Source: Babesia bovis T2Bo
Lineage: Eukaryota; Apicomplexa; Aconoidasida; Piroplasmida; Babesiidae
NCBI RefSeq assembly: GCF_000165395.2
Contig: NC_010575.1
Span: 1,783,001-1,847,000, forward strand
Direction of reading: 5' to 3'
DNA length: 64,000 bases
Below the pieces are notes generated by a model. That model made no database searches. It saw only the letters and a list, made by a program, of their open reading frames with translations, and had not been told where the DNA came from. Shown here one piece after another: positions 21,609 to 34,684 of this stretch (its first letter is position 1; each line of letters opens with the position of its first letter). The translations under genes were made by a program, and so were the position numbers.

Positions 21609-23620
21609 CTAAACGCTGATGGGTTCAGCGGCGGCCTTGATGTACTTTATAGCGTCTGCGTACTTCGTGGGTGACAGTGCTTCCATTCTCGGTAAGAGTA
21701 TATCTGCGATTCTTGCGTGGTATTGGTTGATCCAGTCAATTTCTTGCTGGGACAACATGGCGATATTCATGAGTTCCTTGCAGTACGGTACTAATGTCAA
21801 CGTTTCGAAAGTCAGGAATTCCGTTTTATCTTTTGAAAAATCTCCTTCCACGGGTTTTACGTATATCATGTTTTCTATACGTATTCCATAGTGTCCTTCC
21901 TTGTAGAATCCAGGTTCGTTTGAGAGAACCATTCCTGGTTCGAGGTATATAACTTTATAGTCTCCCATGCGTGGTTTTGTTAATAACGATATTGACATGG
22001 GCCCCTCGTGTACATTTAGGTACGAACCTACTCCGTGTCCCGTCCCGTGGTAATAGTTTCGACCAGATGCCCACAGGTATTGTCGAGCGAGTATATCTAG
22101 TGTTGCTCCCGAGGTATGTTCAGGGAATATTGCATGCCCAAGAGCTAGGTGCCCCTTGAGTACTTGGGTATATGCCTCTTTTTCTTCATCGCTTGGTGTA
22201 CCGAAATGTATTGTCCTGGTGACATCTGTGGTTCCTCCAGGATACTGTCCACCTGAGTCTAGCAAATATATTTTTGGTTCTATTTTAGCCTTGATTTCCT
22301 CTGTGGCGCGATAATGTACTACCGCACAGTTCGACCCTATAGATGATATAGGATGGAACGATATTCCTCTGTTATCTGGCATATCAGCACGGCATTGGCT
22401 ACTCATAGAACCAAGTATGAGTTCATCAGCGGTGAACAGCGTTCCATCTTGTTTCATATTCTGTGTGATATTAGGTATCTCATATGTATGTTACCTCAAC
22501 TTTGGCAAAGAACTCTGCTAATGCGATAGCATCTTGTATATGCGCTTCTGTCATGCCTTCCAATTCAACCTTGTTCTTGATGGCCTGTCGGCATTGTAAG
22601 CAACGCAGACAAAACTACCTTCATCCAGCATGCAGGGGTTGGCTTTTGTATTAGCCTTTTCTGTATGAGCTTACTGTCACCGGACATGAAAGAGTCACAT
22701 ATAGCCACTGAGGCAGAATGCGATGCCCAAAGGGTATATGTCTTTACATCATTCTTCTTTGTCATTTTTTGCGGCAAGTGCCTTAGGAATAAAAAGAGTT
22801 CTTCATATGGCATTATCTGTACTCCCCAGGAAGCCAATTCATCCCTGACGGAGTCAGGTACCTTTCTTTCATCGATAAAAAGCCTGTATAGTATCAATAT
22901 ATTGTCACCTAAACATACACGGCATCAATTTCTCCTACAACGAGGTAGCTATAGAATAACGGTGACGTATCGCAGTCGCTGCCCCTAAGGTTTAATACAT
23001 AAGCTATTTCATCTAGCACTGAGAACACAACTGCATCTGCCTTTTCCTTTTTTAGAGCACCCCTTATTTCTGTTAATTTTGCGATAGTACTCATTCCTGT
23101 ATACTTTTCAGGGTGGATGAATATGTGGTCCACCGGTAACGTAGGTCTGGAGTCCCATATTTCATATATGGGATTTTTGTATAGTTCCACGAAGAATGCA
23201 GTATCAGCTACAGACTCATAATGTTCCAATACTTTTTGCGGAGTTGTATGTGCATCTATTCCAATTTTCTTGTATCCCTTGGTTTTTATGAATGTAGGAA
23301 GATCAGGTACATCCTTCATGCCATATGGCATAAGTTCCCAAGGTTGCTGGAGTTCCCTTGCTGCTTGTATGTAATACCTAATCGATTGTAGAATTCAGAA
23401 TGATAACCTACCTTGAATCGGTCCACAACCATGCTCCTTCTGTAGACACTAGTGCTTGTCCCCAACTACCGGTGAATTTAGATACGAATTCCAATCCTCC
23501 GAATGCTTCGTGTGGTATTTCAGTTGCGTGAGGGTCGTCATGGTCGATTATAAGTGCATCTAGATTATGTGTGACAAGCGCTTTCATAAGCTTGTGTGTT
23601 GGCGTCAGATTATCTGCCAT
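21609..23620 (-). CDS. Xaa-Pro aminopeptidase (M24B family), 5 exons
   Basis: Exons (minus): 23620-23412, 23377-22919, 22883-22619, 22584-22495, 22460-21609; introns are 34 or 35 nt. They join to 624 aa, the length of human XPNPEP1. The N-terminal creatinase-like domains contain SKFTGSWGQALV, LWTDSR and LDEIAYVLNLRGSD. The catalytic pita-bread domain has all five dinuclear metal ligands: two Asp in LLDSGGQYPGGTTDVTRT, His in GTGHGVG, Glu in SNEPGFY and Glu in IRIENM. It removes an N-terminal residue before proline. In other Apicomplexa such enzymes take part in peptide catabolism. I chose the ATG at 23620 (MADNLTPTHKLM); the frame extends upstream only with non-ATG codons. Confidence 0.94.
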
Positions 23621-24554
23621 TGTGTTATCTGTCTCGGAATTATCTACACATTTTTTAATCAATGAAGTGAAAACGCACATTGCGGCTTCCGTTCTGTTGT
23701 TGATTTTACTTCTCGTTTGTTTTGGTTAAAATTTTTATGTAATTTCTCTTTATTGTTGTTTGATACCGCATTTAAAAAGGGTAGCAATGGTAGTTCGTTC
23801 TTATCTGGATGTTTATATAAAGCAAGCTTGATAACAGAGTCGGTTATCAATATCTACAACGTACCCTTTCCCTGTAATTTACATATAATACAATGTGTCT
23901 TAAAGAAAGGAAAAGGTTGTCTTCTGGCGGGGAGTGAAGTACGACGGTGCGCCGCCAAGCTAAGGAAACATAACAGAGCCACAGCTCCGGTGGTTACTTG
24001 ATACATGAGTATATGATTGCATTGGTGGTATTAATGTACATATTTCACAGTCCTTCGTAAGATTTCGTCGCGCCTATTTTGTTAACCTATGGTATGGGGC
24101 CGGTAGCCTGGTGTTTAAAATGGTTCGATTTACACATTTTATCATACTGGGCTTCGTGCTCTTGATATAAATAGTAACCATTTGCAATACTTGGACGTAT
24201 AGGTAAGTATTATGGTATATCTGTACTTGTTTGTTGTTATATGTGCCGTTTGTATGGCTTTTCTCAGGGATTCCTTTTATTTTAAACTGGCCATTCAATC
24301 TTTAATGTGTGTTACATATATTTCCGGGATACTGTAACCGATCAGTATATAAGTGAATCTTTTATATATCCTTTTTATTACATCTAGACAATATGTATTT
24401 GCTATTTGCTGTGTAATTCTATAGTTATATTGCTGCTTGTCGATTGACACAAGATCTTTGTTGTTTCTTAGTGATTGCGCATACCTGGTCATTCTATATT
24501 TTACAGGTCCTTTACTTTTAATTGTTGATTGTATTACCTGGTGTGATTTACACC
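23621..24554. other. Intergenic, divergent promoter region with a G+C-rich island
   Basis: 934 nt between the aminopeptidase and eIF3c genes, transcribed divergently. A G+C-rich island at about 23921-24000 contains an inverted repeat TGGCGG/CCGCCA (23925-23930 and 23952-23957). The ORFs in this gap are short and mutually overlapping and are not supported. Confidence 0.45.
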
Positions 24555-27455
24555 ATGGCTAGCAACGTGCAATCCAAATTTTGGGGTGAGGATTCTGATG
24601 ATTCCTATTCGGATTCCTCTGGTTATTCTAGTGAGGTTAGTGAGCGTGATGCTCAGAAGCGTCCTGGTGCCGCCGCTGCTTGGGTTGCCAGTGACAGTTC
24701 CAGTGATGATGACGAGAACCGTGTTGTGAAGAGTGCCAGGGCGAAGGCTCTGGAAGCTATCCAGAACATTGGAAAAGCCTTGGACCATCACAAGACCATT
24801 AGTGACTACTCTGAGGTGTTGAAGGACTATGACAACCTTGCAAGGCTTGTTGAGAAGCAATATTCTAGGGGCCGTATTCCAAAGCTGATTGTCCAGATTA
24901 TAGTGGAGCTTCAGGAGTTTATCGATGAAAAGCAGAAGGACAAGGACTCCTTGAAGAAGATGTCTAAAGCTCGTTCAATATCATTTAACACTTTGAAATC
25001 GAGGCTTCGTAAATTTAATGAGCAATACGCTGCAGTCGTTGATGAGTATAACAAGGACCCTTCTTCTTACGTTGATATCTTGAAGGAGTCATCTGACGAG
25101 GATTATGACTCCGATGATATGGATGACAGTGATGATGATGATGAAGACACTGAGGAGAGCAGCGAAGAATCATCTGTTGAGGAAGAGTCAGCATCTGAAG
25201 ATGAAAGCGAGCAGGCATCAGCTGTAGATGCTGAGGATGACGATGGTGGTGACGAGGACAGTGAAGAGGACTCTGATTACTCTGACTGGTCTGATTCGGA
25301 CGCCTCCAGCATTTCAGACGCTGACGCTGGTGACAAGCACAAGTCAGCTTTGGCTAAATGGGGAGTTAAAAAGGTGGACTCCGCCCCCAAAGTCCAGAAG
25401 CCGAAGGTTGCATCTAAGAAACCCAAGGGCAAGGTAGTTAAGAAGAAGGAAGAACGTCCTGTTGTACCTTCTGGTGTTGGTATAATGCATACTGTAAGTC
25501 AGGTAGCTGACGTCATCGTTCCTATTCTTGAGAAGGCTGATTTAGGTGCCGCTGACAATCCGTTCTCTTTGTCTACACCAGAGATTAATGCTGTTATCAG
25601 CCAGGTTATGGTATCAGCTGACAGTGTCCGATCGTATGTCAAATCAATTGTTGAGCGTCGTGGTAAGCGTGGTGGCAACACTGCTGAGACCATCCGTCAC
25701 TTGAAGGTTTTACCATACATTGCCAAGGGCATATCACATTCGCTATATATCTTTGTTGTAGAGACATTGCTCCACATTGAGTTCGACAGTTACTCGAATG
25801 CCTATGGTGCCATGACTCCCAAACAGTGGATAGATTCATATCGTATAGTATCTCACTTGATTGACGAATTGCGTCGTCACCCGCATGCTCTGCTATCTTC
25901 TGAGACTATTGAATCTGATGATCCCAATGGAGCAGAGTCTCCCAATGAGCGTGATCCCGCGAATGCTGGAGTATCCCGTGAAGAGCGTATCCAACGCTCA
26001 ATGACAATTCTTGAGTCGGTAGTCCGCAAGTTGAATGACGAGCTCTATAAGGGTTTGCTATATATCGAGGTTGGCAGTGACGATTACAACACTATGTTGG
26101 TATACAACGTGAACATGCTGTATCTGCTTCACAAGACCTTGTTATATTGTTTAAGCAAGGGCAAGGAAACCATTACCCACGCCGCTAACATAGCTATTAT
26201 AATGCTAGAGCACTTACATTACAAGGACGATGTGGTATCTGGCAAGATTTGGGAGTTGGTCAGGCAGAAGGTAACTGACGAAGAGCAGTTTAAGGTATAC
26301 TTCCCTGATGATAACAAGAAAGCTTCTGATATTGTTGAGGAGTTAGCTTATTTTGTCTTTGAGCACGGTTCACCTCGTGAAAAAATTCGTGCATGCTTAT
26401 ACCTTGCGTTTAACAAGTCTTTGCATGGTTTGTACTACGAAGCTAAGGACTTACTGTTGACTCCTAACATACATGACCTTGCTATGGAGACTAGCATAAC
26501 CACCCAGATATTGTTAAATCGCAACATTGCTCAACTTGGTATTTGTGCTTTTAGGAAGGGCTTAATAAGCGAGGCTCACTCGTACTTAATGGACCTCTGT
26601 TCTCAGAACCGTCACAAGGAATTACTAGCCCAGGGTCTCTCTATGGTCAAAGGTCATGAGAAGCCTCCAGAGCAGGAGCGTGCTGAGAAGCGCAGGTTGT
26701 TACCTTATCACATGCATTTGAACATTGAGTTGATAGAGACTGTGAACAACATTTGTGCTTGTTTGCTGGAGTCAGCCAACTTGGCTAAATCGTCGTTAAA
26801 CAGTCGCGAGATCATATCACGTCAATTCCGTCGTATGTACGAGATGCATGAGAAACAGGTCTTCATGGGCCCTCCTGAGAACAACCGTGATGTTGTGATG
26901 TCAACATTCAGGCACTTACAGAACGGTAATTGGAAGGAGTGCTACGACCTACTTGCTGGTCTTACAATATGGAACCGCTTACCTGACCGTGAGGAGGTAT
27001 TGCAAATTCTGAAGGACCGCATTAAGGTTGAGGCCTTTAATACATACATCTTCAAGTATGTACCCGTCTACGACTCGTTCTCGGTTGATCAATTATCCAG
27101 TATGTTCGATTTGGATAATAATGTTATCCACTCATTACTGAGTAAGATGATTATCACTGGTGATATACATGCTACTTGGGACGACAGTAGTAAATACTGC
27201 TTGATCAACCACACTGAACCCACTGACCTACAGAAATGTGCCATTAAGCTGGCAGAGAATCTAACGACTGCTGTTGAGCAGAACGAGATGACATTGAACA
27301 TGAAGAACCCGAAATTCGCCTTATCTCAGGACCGCAGGTTCCAAACTCGTGAAAACAAGTTTTCGTATGGCCGCAGTCGTGACGACCGTCACCATGCAGC
27401 TCCTACGTTTAACCGCAATCGTCGTCCTATTCAAGGCGCCCGCCTACACAGATAA
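24555..27455 (+). CDS. Translation initiation factor eIF3 subunit c
   Basis: Single exon, 966 aa. Start chosen at ATG 24555 (MASNVQSKFWGED) in a strong CACCATGG context; the frame extends upstream only by a TTG. The N-terminus is acidic and Ser-rich like eIF3c/NIP1. A helical domain follows, then a very acidic stretch (residues about 170-270) and a Lys-rich segment. The C-terminal half is the conserved eIF3c body with a PCI domain; the winged-helix part is near residues 840-885 (SVDQLSSMFDLDNNVIHSLL). The tail is Arg-rich. The protein is a core subunit of eIF3, which recruits mRNA and Met-tRNA to the 40S subunit. It converges with ValRS, 73 nt away. Confidence 0.94.
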   Translation: MASNVQSKFWGEDSDDSYSDSSGYSSEVSERDAQKRPGAAAAWVASDSSSDDDENRVVKSARAKALEAIQNIGKALDHHKTISDYSEVLKDYDNLARLVEKQYSRGRIPKLIVQIIVELQEFIDEKQKDKDSLKKMSKARSISFNTLKSRLRKFNEQYAAVVDEYNKDPSSYVDILKESSDEDYDSDDMDDSDDDDEDTEESSEESSVEEESASEDESEQASAVDAEDDDGGDEDSEEDSDYSDWSDSDASSISDADAGDKHKSALAKWGVKKVDSAPKVQKPKVASKKPKGKVVKKKEERPVVPSGVGIMHTVSQVADVIVPILEKADLGAADNPFSLSTPEINAVISQVMVSADSVRSYVKSIVERRGKRGGNTAETIRHLKVLPYIAKGISHSLYIFVVETLLHIEFDSYSNAYGAMTPKQWIDSYRIVSHLIDELRRHPHALLSSETIESDDPNGAESPNERDPANAGVSREERIQRSMTILESVVRKLNDELYKGLLYIEVGSDDYNTMLVYNVNMLYLLHKTLLYCLSKGKETITHAANIAIIMLEHLHYKDDVVSGKIWELVRQKVTDEEQFKVYFPDDNKKASDIVEELAYFVFEHGSPREKIRACLYLAFNKSLHGLYYEAKDLLLTPNIHDLAMETSITTQILLNRNIAQLGICAFRKGLISEAHSYLMDLCSQNRHKELLAQGLSMVKGHEKPPEQERAEKRRLLPYHMHLNIELIETVNNICACLLESANLAKSSLNSREIISRQFRRMYEMHEKQVFMGPPENNRDVVMSTFRHLQNGNWKECYDLLAGLTIWNRLPDREEVLQILKDRIKVEAFNTYIFKYVPVYDSFSVDQLSSMFDLDNNVIHSLLSKMIITGDIHATWDDSSKYCLINHTEPTDLQKCAIKLAENLTTAVEQNEMTLNMKNPKFALSQDRRFQTRENKFSYGRSRDDRHHAAPTFNRNRRPIQGARLHR

Positions 27456-27528
27456 GGCAATAATTGACTACCAAGCACAAAGTGCTATATCAACGTAATA
27501 GTTATATATGGTGATATTATGTATTGGT

Positions 27529-30500
27529 TCACACGCGCAAGCGTTCTAGTTCTGCAATTGCCCGTTCTAGTTGACTTATTTCCACATTTAGTTCATCTAC
27601 TTTAGTGGAATTCAGCTGTCTTACACTTTCTGGCACTTTAGTTTCGTAGTCAGGTGCCTGCATCTTCTTTAGGTATCCCTGCAGGGACTGCCTAGATTTC
27701 TCTAGGTTTTTAGACAGCTTGGCGGTTGTTTTACTTAGGTCCATATCCTTGTCTACCTGTAGGTACGCGATATATGTCAGTGACACATCCTGTACGCACT
27801 GTGACAGTGCCTCATGTCCTTGTGTTACTACAGTTACCTGGGTACCATGATGTTTATGAAACACCACCTACACTTTCAAACTTTGCGAGCGTGGCCACGT
27901 GATTCGACAGTGTCTTAAGCAATTCAGCGTCACGAGCTTCTGGTGCTACTACGAATCCCGTTTTGGGGACATTGGGTGCTATTCCTAGTGTTGCAGCTAG
28001 TGACCTGAAGCTGTGTACAGCTGACTTCAGAAGCTCCATCTCAGTATCTACGTCATTGTCATCCCATATGGGATTAATTATTGGGAACTCCGATATAGAT
28101 ATTGACTCCGATGTGCGTAGGTGCTCCGGCAAATGGTGATACAACTCCTCTGTGATAAAGGGCATGATTGGATGTAACAGGCGGAGCCCGATACTGAAGC
28201 TCCAGCTCAATGCATATATAGCACCCTCAACTCTAGGTAAATCATCTGTCGGCACATCCTTGTGTGAAGGTAGCCTAGGTTTAATCAACTCCAGGTAGAC
28301 ATCACACAGCTGGTATAGCCAAAAGTCATATGCCGCCTGGACGGCATCACCAAACTGGTAATTCTCAAAAGCGGCAGTTACCTATGTATTATCAGACAGA
28401 TATACTGCACCTACCTTTGATATATATTCGTTCAGTTTAGACAACACCCATCTATCTTCCCAGTGCAGACATGGCACCGAATTGATATCCATGGGTACCT
28501 GTGTGATCTTTGGCATTGTGAACTTCAAGGCGTTCCATATTTTGTTTCCGAAATGCTTAGAACATATAATCTTGTTTACATCTAATAGAATAGCTCTATT
28601 CTGTCTTGTGAGTGATAGAAGTCCTAAGCGCAACGCATCAGTTCCACATGCTGGAATGCCTTGTGGAAACTGCTGTTTCTGGAGTACTATCGCCTTTTTA
28701 ATTTCACCTTGAGGTAGGCTTGAGTTATTTATCTTATCAATTAGGCTATCCAGTGTCGCGCCCTCGATGACCTCTAGTGGATCTAGTACGTTGCCCTTAC
28801 TCTTACTCATCTTCTCACCACGGGCGTCACGCACCAATGGGTGGAGGTACACCGTGTTGAAAGGCAGCTTCCCAACGAGATGCAGTGACATCATAACCAT
28901 ACGAGCTACCCAGAAGAATATAATATCGTTACCGGTTTCCAGTAGTGTAGTTGGGAAGAACTTCATGAAATCTGGGTGTTTTTCATCGGGCCACCCCAAG
29001 GTTGATAGTGGAAACAACCCTGAAGAAAACCATGTATCCAGGACGTCTTCATCTTGCTTAAGCTCGAAAGTTCCTAGATCAGGATACTGCTTCTTGGCCA
29101 ATGCTTCTGCTTCCTGGATATCATGTGCTACTACCCATGGCGCTTCGCCATCAAGTTCCTGTGATATTACTCTATAGGCAGGTATTCTATGTCCCCACCA
29201 TAGTTGCCTTGATATACACCAATCTTGGATGTTACCAAGCCACATTTCCCAGACGGATACGTAGGTACTAGGTATCAAAGTCAGGTCACCTGATCGTACA
29301 TGCTCCATTGCACGTGCTGCTAGGTCTTTACAGTTAATATACCACTGCGGTATGATCATGTATTCCACTATATCACCAGTCCTTGAGCATCTTGGTATGG
29401 ACATCGGTTTTGTATTCGGCACCTTATCCTCCAGGATCTCCATTTCCTTTAATCGTTTCTCTATGGCCTTACGACACTCAAAACGATGCATTCCAGCAAA
29501 TTCTCCACCGTTTTTGTTAATTTTACCATCATCCGTAAATATCGATATAAATGGCAATCCATGCCTCTTGGCTATATCATAGTCATTCTTATCATGCGAT
29601 GGCGTTAGCTTTACCGCACCAGTACCGTACTCAGGATCAACATGCTCATCGGCAATGACTATTAGCTTCCGATCACTAACAAATGGATGCACCAACTCTT
29701 TACCTACGTAATCACGGTACCTGTTATCGTTGGGGAGCACTGCAACTGCGACATCACCAAGCATAGTCTCGATCCTCGTAGTAGCCACTGAAATGTACTG
29801 AACTGGGCTTGAACCCTTGACCTCATACTTGAATATCCACAACCAACCAACTTCCACGCTTTTTTCGTAACCCGGTACCTTGATGGTAACGGGACTCGTT
29901 ACATCGAAGGTGTCGACCTCAATATCCGAGAGTGCAGTTGACAAATGTGGACACCAGGACACTAACCTAGTTGCACGGTATATAAACCCATCGTTATACA
30001 TTCGTACAAATGCTTCGATCACAGCTTTTGATCTAGGTGCATCCATAGTGAAGGCATCACGTGTCCAATCCAGTGATGCACCCATTCTGCCTAGTTGATC
30101 CTTGATATTGTTACCATATTGATCATTCCATTGGAAAACACGCTTAATAAAATCTTCTCTACTAAAATCATGCCTGGTTTTATTTTCTGTCTGCATTAGC
30201 ATACGTTCTACAACAGTTTGTGTAGCTATACCGGCATGATCAGTTCCAGGTATCCATAGAGTCACATCTCCCCTCATGCGATGCCTGTGGAATATGGATT
30301 AAAAGGACTATAACAAACCATCTGGCTAGACAATCCTGTATAGACACTGTAAGGGCATGTCCAATATGCAGTTTACCCGTAACATTAGGTGGTGGCAACA
30401 GTGCAATCCATCTACCCTTCGCGTTAGATTCTGGTGAAGCATTTGGTGAAAAAAATCCTGATGCCTTCCACCAATCGTACCACCCTTCCTCTACTGCCTT

Positions 30501-30583
30501 AGGGTCGTAGGCATTTTGCAACTCGCCGATTACTTCTGTTACACATTGACCCTTATGGAATCACACCTACTTTTAGTAACCAT
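27529..30583 (-). CDS. Valyl-tRNA synthetase, 5 exons
   Basis: Exons (minus): 30583-30571, 30535-30319, 30284-28415, 28381-27872, 27837-27529, with introns of 33-35 nt. They join to 972 aa. Class I signatures are present: PPPNVTGKLHIGHAL (HIGH at residues 61-64) and GEKMSKSKGN (about residue 566). The core matches ValRS, including the CP1 editing domain with GTGAVKLTPSHDKNDY. The C-terminal coiled coil typical of ValRS ends the protein (VDELNVEISQLERAIAELERL). The first exon encodes only four residues and one base. No clear organellar presequence is visible, so this is probably the cytosolic enzyme; dual targeting cannot be judged. Confidence 0.96.
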
Positions 30584-31172
30584 TGTGTAGTTCCTTGTAT
30601 TACATCTAGTTAAAATACGGCCTGTTGTATACAAAAGCATGAACGCATATTTCAAATCATGTTATATTCCTATTGTTAACAGCGTCAACGGTATGCACCA
30701 ATTGGGATAACTGTGCAATAACACATTAAAAATATACGGATGGATATAACCAGTTATTAATTTCACTGTTATGTAAAACCTATGATACACTACCATTAGT
30801 ACCACACATTGTTGATGGTATCCTGTAACTGGTTGTACTCCTAAAGTCTCTATTTTTTAAATGATTTACTAATTATTTCTATATCTCAGACATTATGCTG
30901 TCACTACAATAGACAAGAGCTATTTTGGGGTATCCTCTGTAAATACATTGGATATTATCCTTCCATTAATTCAACTCACGGTTCAACACATTTTGTTGAT
31001 ACCTTGTCTATTCAAGAACTGATCATATAGAGTATCTTTTCAGCCGTATTAAGTCTTGGTTTTCGATCGAATCCCTGATTATTGTGGAATCCTTGAATGC
31101 TAAAGGCATCCTGATGGACATGTAATGTGTCGTTATTAATGATGCTATCAGGGCGCTAATAGCGTCTGACAC
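30584..31172. other. Intergenic, divergent promoter region
   Basis: 589 nt, A+T-rich, between ValRS and the signal-peptide protein. No supported ORF, RNA gene or repeat. Confidence 0.5.
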
Positions 31173-34100
31173 ATGGTAGCGTTGTTTGGTAAAACCGTAC
31201 AGCTATCAGTTTTATGCTTCCTGTGGCAACTATTTGTGTTGGTCAATCAGATTTACCCTAGTACTCCAGTTCATTCATTGGCAGTATCACGCTTTGGAGC
31301 CTGGGATTCTTTGGGTGCTAAAACATATCGATTGCAATGTGGATCTACAAAGATAAGGAACTATGGATGCTACGATACACCTCATAGGAATGGCACCCTG
31401 CCTAAGGCGGCATATGCTATGCCAACGGTCCCGTTAGGACTTTCCAAGCTAAAATGCGGTGAGATTGTCATCGGCGTACCACAAAGGTGGAACGACGATG
31501 GCGGGATCACTGTTGACATTGGTGCTGAAACTCCGCTTATAGTGGACGAAGAGACTCTGGTGTTTCTGGGTGCTAATGAACGCCGGAGGCTGGAGTCAAT
31601 TCTAGTATCTTTGGGAGCTAATAAGACCGCGCCACAGAAATCCCTGGATGACATGATCAATGACACCATCACACTCGCTGGGCGCATCCCCGAGCGCAAG
31701 CGTAAGACAATGATAACCCCGAAAATACTGGGTCCTCAAGATGCAATTAAGGACATGGAATCAACTCATTTACTGAGTTACGACCTTGGTGTTTGTGGTG
31801 AGATAAAACCACGTTCTGTGGACACTCCTCATATAGCTGGTCGCAAACAGCCTCACTGCTGGTTTCGGGATGATCAGATGGAGTTTCTAATAACTGACAT
31901 CGACATATATGGCCACGCCGTCAAGGGTGAGATATGGTCCCCTAGCATAGTTGAGCGGCGTCGACAGGCCTATATGGCTTTGGCAGTGGAATCTGTCAAA
32001 CCCAGTTCCTCGATAACAGCCTACAAAGCTCTGATTAAAGAACGTGATGGCGATCTGCTGAGGCTACAGTTTGTAGACGAGCACCTAAGGGGCTTCAATG
32101 TTTTTGCTATAGCCAACCCCAAGGACAAGGAGAATGACACCGTTATGGTAGGTAGTCACTCAGTTTCGCTATAATATACAGGTTTATTTAGCAGCCTGCG
32201 ACCCTGCATTACAGCATGTTTACTGCACTCGTAAAAGCGTTAGTAATGAGCAACTCCGTGCCGAGAGCTTGAAGTTACTGTATGATGAAATCATATTCCA
32301 CTATGTGAAAACTGGAAAGTGGTTCCGTGCCTGTTATGAGATTAATTTAGACGACTCATTACAACTACGTATAGTTGGGAAGAATGCCAATGACTACGAC
32401 CATTCCGCTTTGATTTTCCTTCACCAGATGCCATATTTCAGCCCAGAGGGCATATTGAATGAAACATTCAGGCAGCTCAACGAACCCAATGACCACTTCA
32501 TATACCACGACATCATGATAAACGTTGGGAAGCTGAACTATGGTTTTAACTATGACAACACAATGTTTGTGCGAATACATGAATTCAAGACACCGTCTCT
32601 CTCCAGGAATAACGTCACAAAAAAGACATTGAAATCAGTTAGCTGCATTGAACTCAGTACCCTCAACATCTGCAAACCCGAGGGCACTCTACTTGAAGGA
32701 TTCAAGAAACTGTAGGTTGCTCTGATCTGTGTCATATTATTCCAGAACCCAGCAGACCCTAGATGATTTGAAGGAACTCAGGATCAATACTTCATATCCG
32801 TGTATGATCCTTGGTCAGGATGATGGTTATCTATACCTCGCTGTGAATTATACTAGGAAAGACAATTTCTCTTTAGAGGACCCATATCTCGTTGGTATCA
32901 TGCGGATTATACCGAAATCTAAGCTACTCCCACCAGGTTCATTTGTCCACGGTCGCGTTCTAAACATATCCCAGCACCTGGTCAATAGACAGTATCTAGA
33001 AAACCACTCTGAGGTCGGTGGCCACGACAGCTTCCAGTACACCGCGTTTACATATTGGTTAAATAAAATAAATGAAGGCAAACAAGTATACGGCATAAGC
33101 CGCTTTGAGTTGCAGAAAACATTGAACCTTGTTTGGATGGACGGCCTGTGCTTACCTGCTCCGGGATCACCTCAATACGATAAATTCTTTGCTCTGCAGC
33201 CACTAATGACCGAAGCACAACTCACACATACAGTGGATGAATCACTGACTCCCTTCTGTACTGAGGACTTCATTAAACCTACTGTTGAATCCGACGGCCA
33301 ACCTATGGCTCCTGAGTCCATTACAACAGCCTTCCTGAAGGCAATGAAACGGAAGCAGCGAGAAGCTGAGCATCACAAGCAGCTACCTATCGACATGAAG
33401 GAATTCGGTACATTTGTGCTTCGATATGACGATGAAGGCGAGGACGCAATGGCGGCTGCACCTTGCTTCTATATCCATAACAGGGAACTCAGACTCGCCA
33501 TGATAGAGTCGCAACTCACTAGACACGCCTTAAGGAAATTCAAACGTACAATCGAAATGTCACGCATGAGTACTGAGGGTGAAATTAAATCATTTTTCTA
33601 TGATTCCAAGGGAAGATCATTCTACGAGATCCTCCAGGGAATCAGAAATCCTATGTACCGCCGTAGTCTGAAACCTAATGACGCATTCCAATTTGAGCGG
33701 AACATAAAGCTTCTATTATCTGGTATCCAGGACTTCTATCTGGAGTCTATCTATGACGCAACCGATAGGGAGCAACTAATCTTCGCTTCCTTGGTCCCGA
33801 GATCTGGTAAGACGGGTGATTTTGTGCAGATGGACGAGCTATCGGAGTTTGATCATTATTTACGTAACGACTTTGTTATGGACCCGCAGGCAAAGGATTC
33901 GCTGCGAAGGGTCCTTAGTATTCTGACACATCCCAACAACTCATTAATGGCTCACATGAGACATAGACACCGTACCATAGAAGATGATGTCTTCTATTCT
34001 TATCGCAAGATGCTACATTACGACACCTGGGAGGACTACAAGATGCCAGAGGAGGAATTGGATAAAATCGATCCATTTCACGGTCCCACTTCACCCTTAC

Positions 34101-34543
34101 CTCCGATATCCGAGTTGGTCACTGACCCTGAGGACTTGGCCACTCAACTACATAAACGCGGCTACGGCCCTGCAAAGAGTCTATACAGTTTATGCTTAAG
34201 GTAAGTGGTGTTACTCGTTTACATATGTTACAGAATGCACCGTACTCCGGTATCTGATTACGTGGAACGATCCCTGGTCCGAATGAATGAGGACCAGGAG
34301 CAGCGCTTGGACGCCACCATAACTCCTGAGGACATTGACGAATACGTCAGGGAGGAGTTGAAGAATTCAGAATCCACGGATTCAACAATAGATAACAAAC
34401 CCCGGAAGGTGCGTATCACAGCTCAGGAGTGGCGCAAGCTCAATAAACTGCAAACTGGATTCAATGCTGAGGAATTGAAGGAGTACTTGCGTGAGATAAA
34501 GGCATTTCAACCTGTTCACGGCGTCCGTTTACCAATTCTCTAG
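31173..34543 (+). CDS. Large secreted or apicoplast-targeted protein of unknown function, 1089 aa
   Basis: Exons 31173-32147, 32182-32711, 32746-34200 and 34234-34543, with introns of 33-34 nt, join to a single 1089-aa frame. The N-terminus has a strong signal peptide (VQLSVLCFLWQLFVLVNQI). The rest is soluble and charged. Several blocks have a beta-rich, S1-domain-like feel: CGEIVIGVPQ followed by DDGGITVDIGAETPLIVDEE near residues 95-130, and YPCMILGQDDGYLYLAVNY near residues 515-540. Helical, charged regions follow to the end. I do not recognise the family. Signal peptide plus possible OB-fold repeats would suit an apicoplast RNA-binding or translation factor, but this is inference. Confidence 0.75.
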
Positions 34544-34684
34544 TGGTGAATATTCCAGCTGCTATTGGAAAACCTCGTTAATGTTGTGCGTAACATGTGT
34601 AGTATTCTTTCAAGTTGCTTTTGGTTTCTGTACATATACACATGTTTACAACTGATCTACCACTGAACAACACTAAAAAGCACC

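Noticed and set aside
24096..24134. tRNA-like boxes (TAGCCTGGTG and GGTTCGATTT)
   Set aside because: The two boxes are only about 10 nt apart and no acceptor or anticodon stem can be drawn, so this is not a tRNA.
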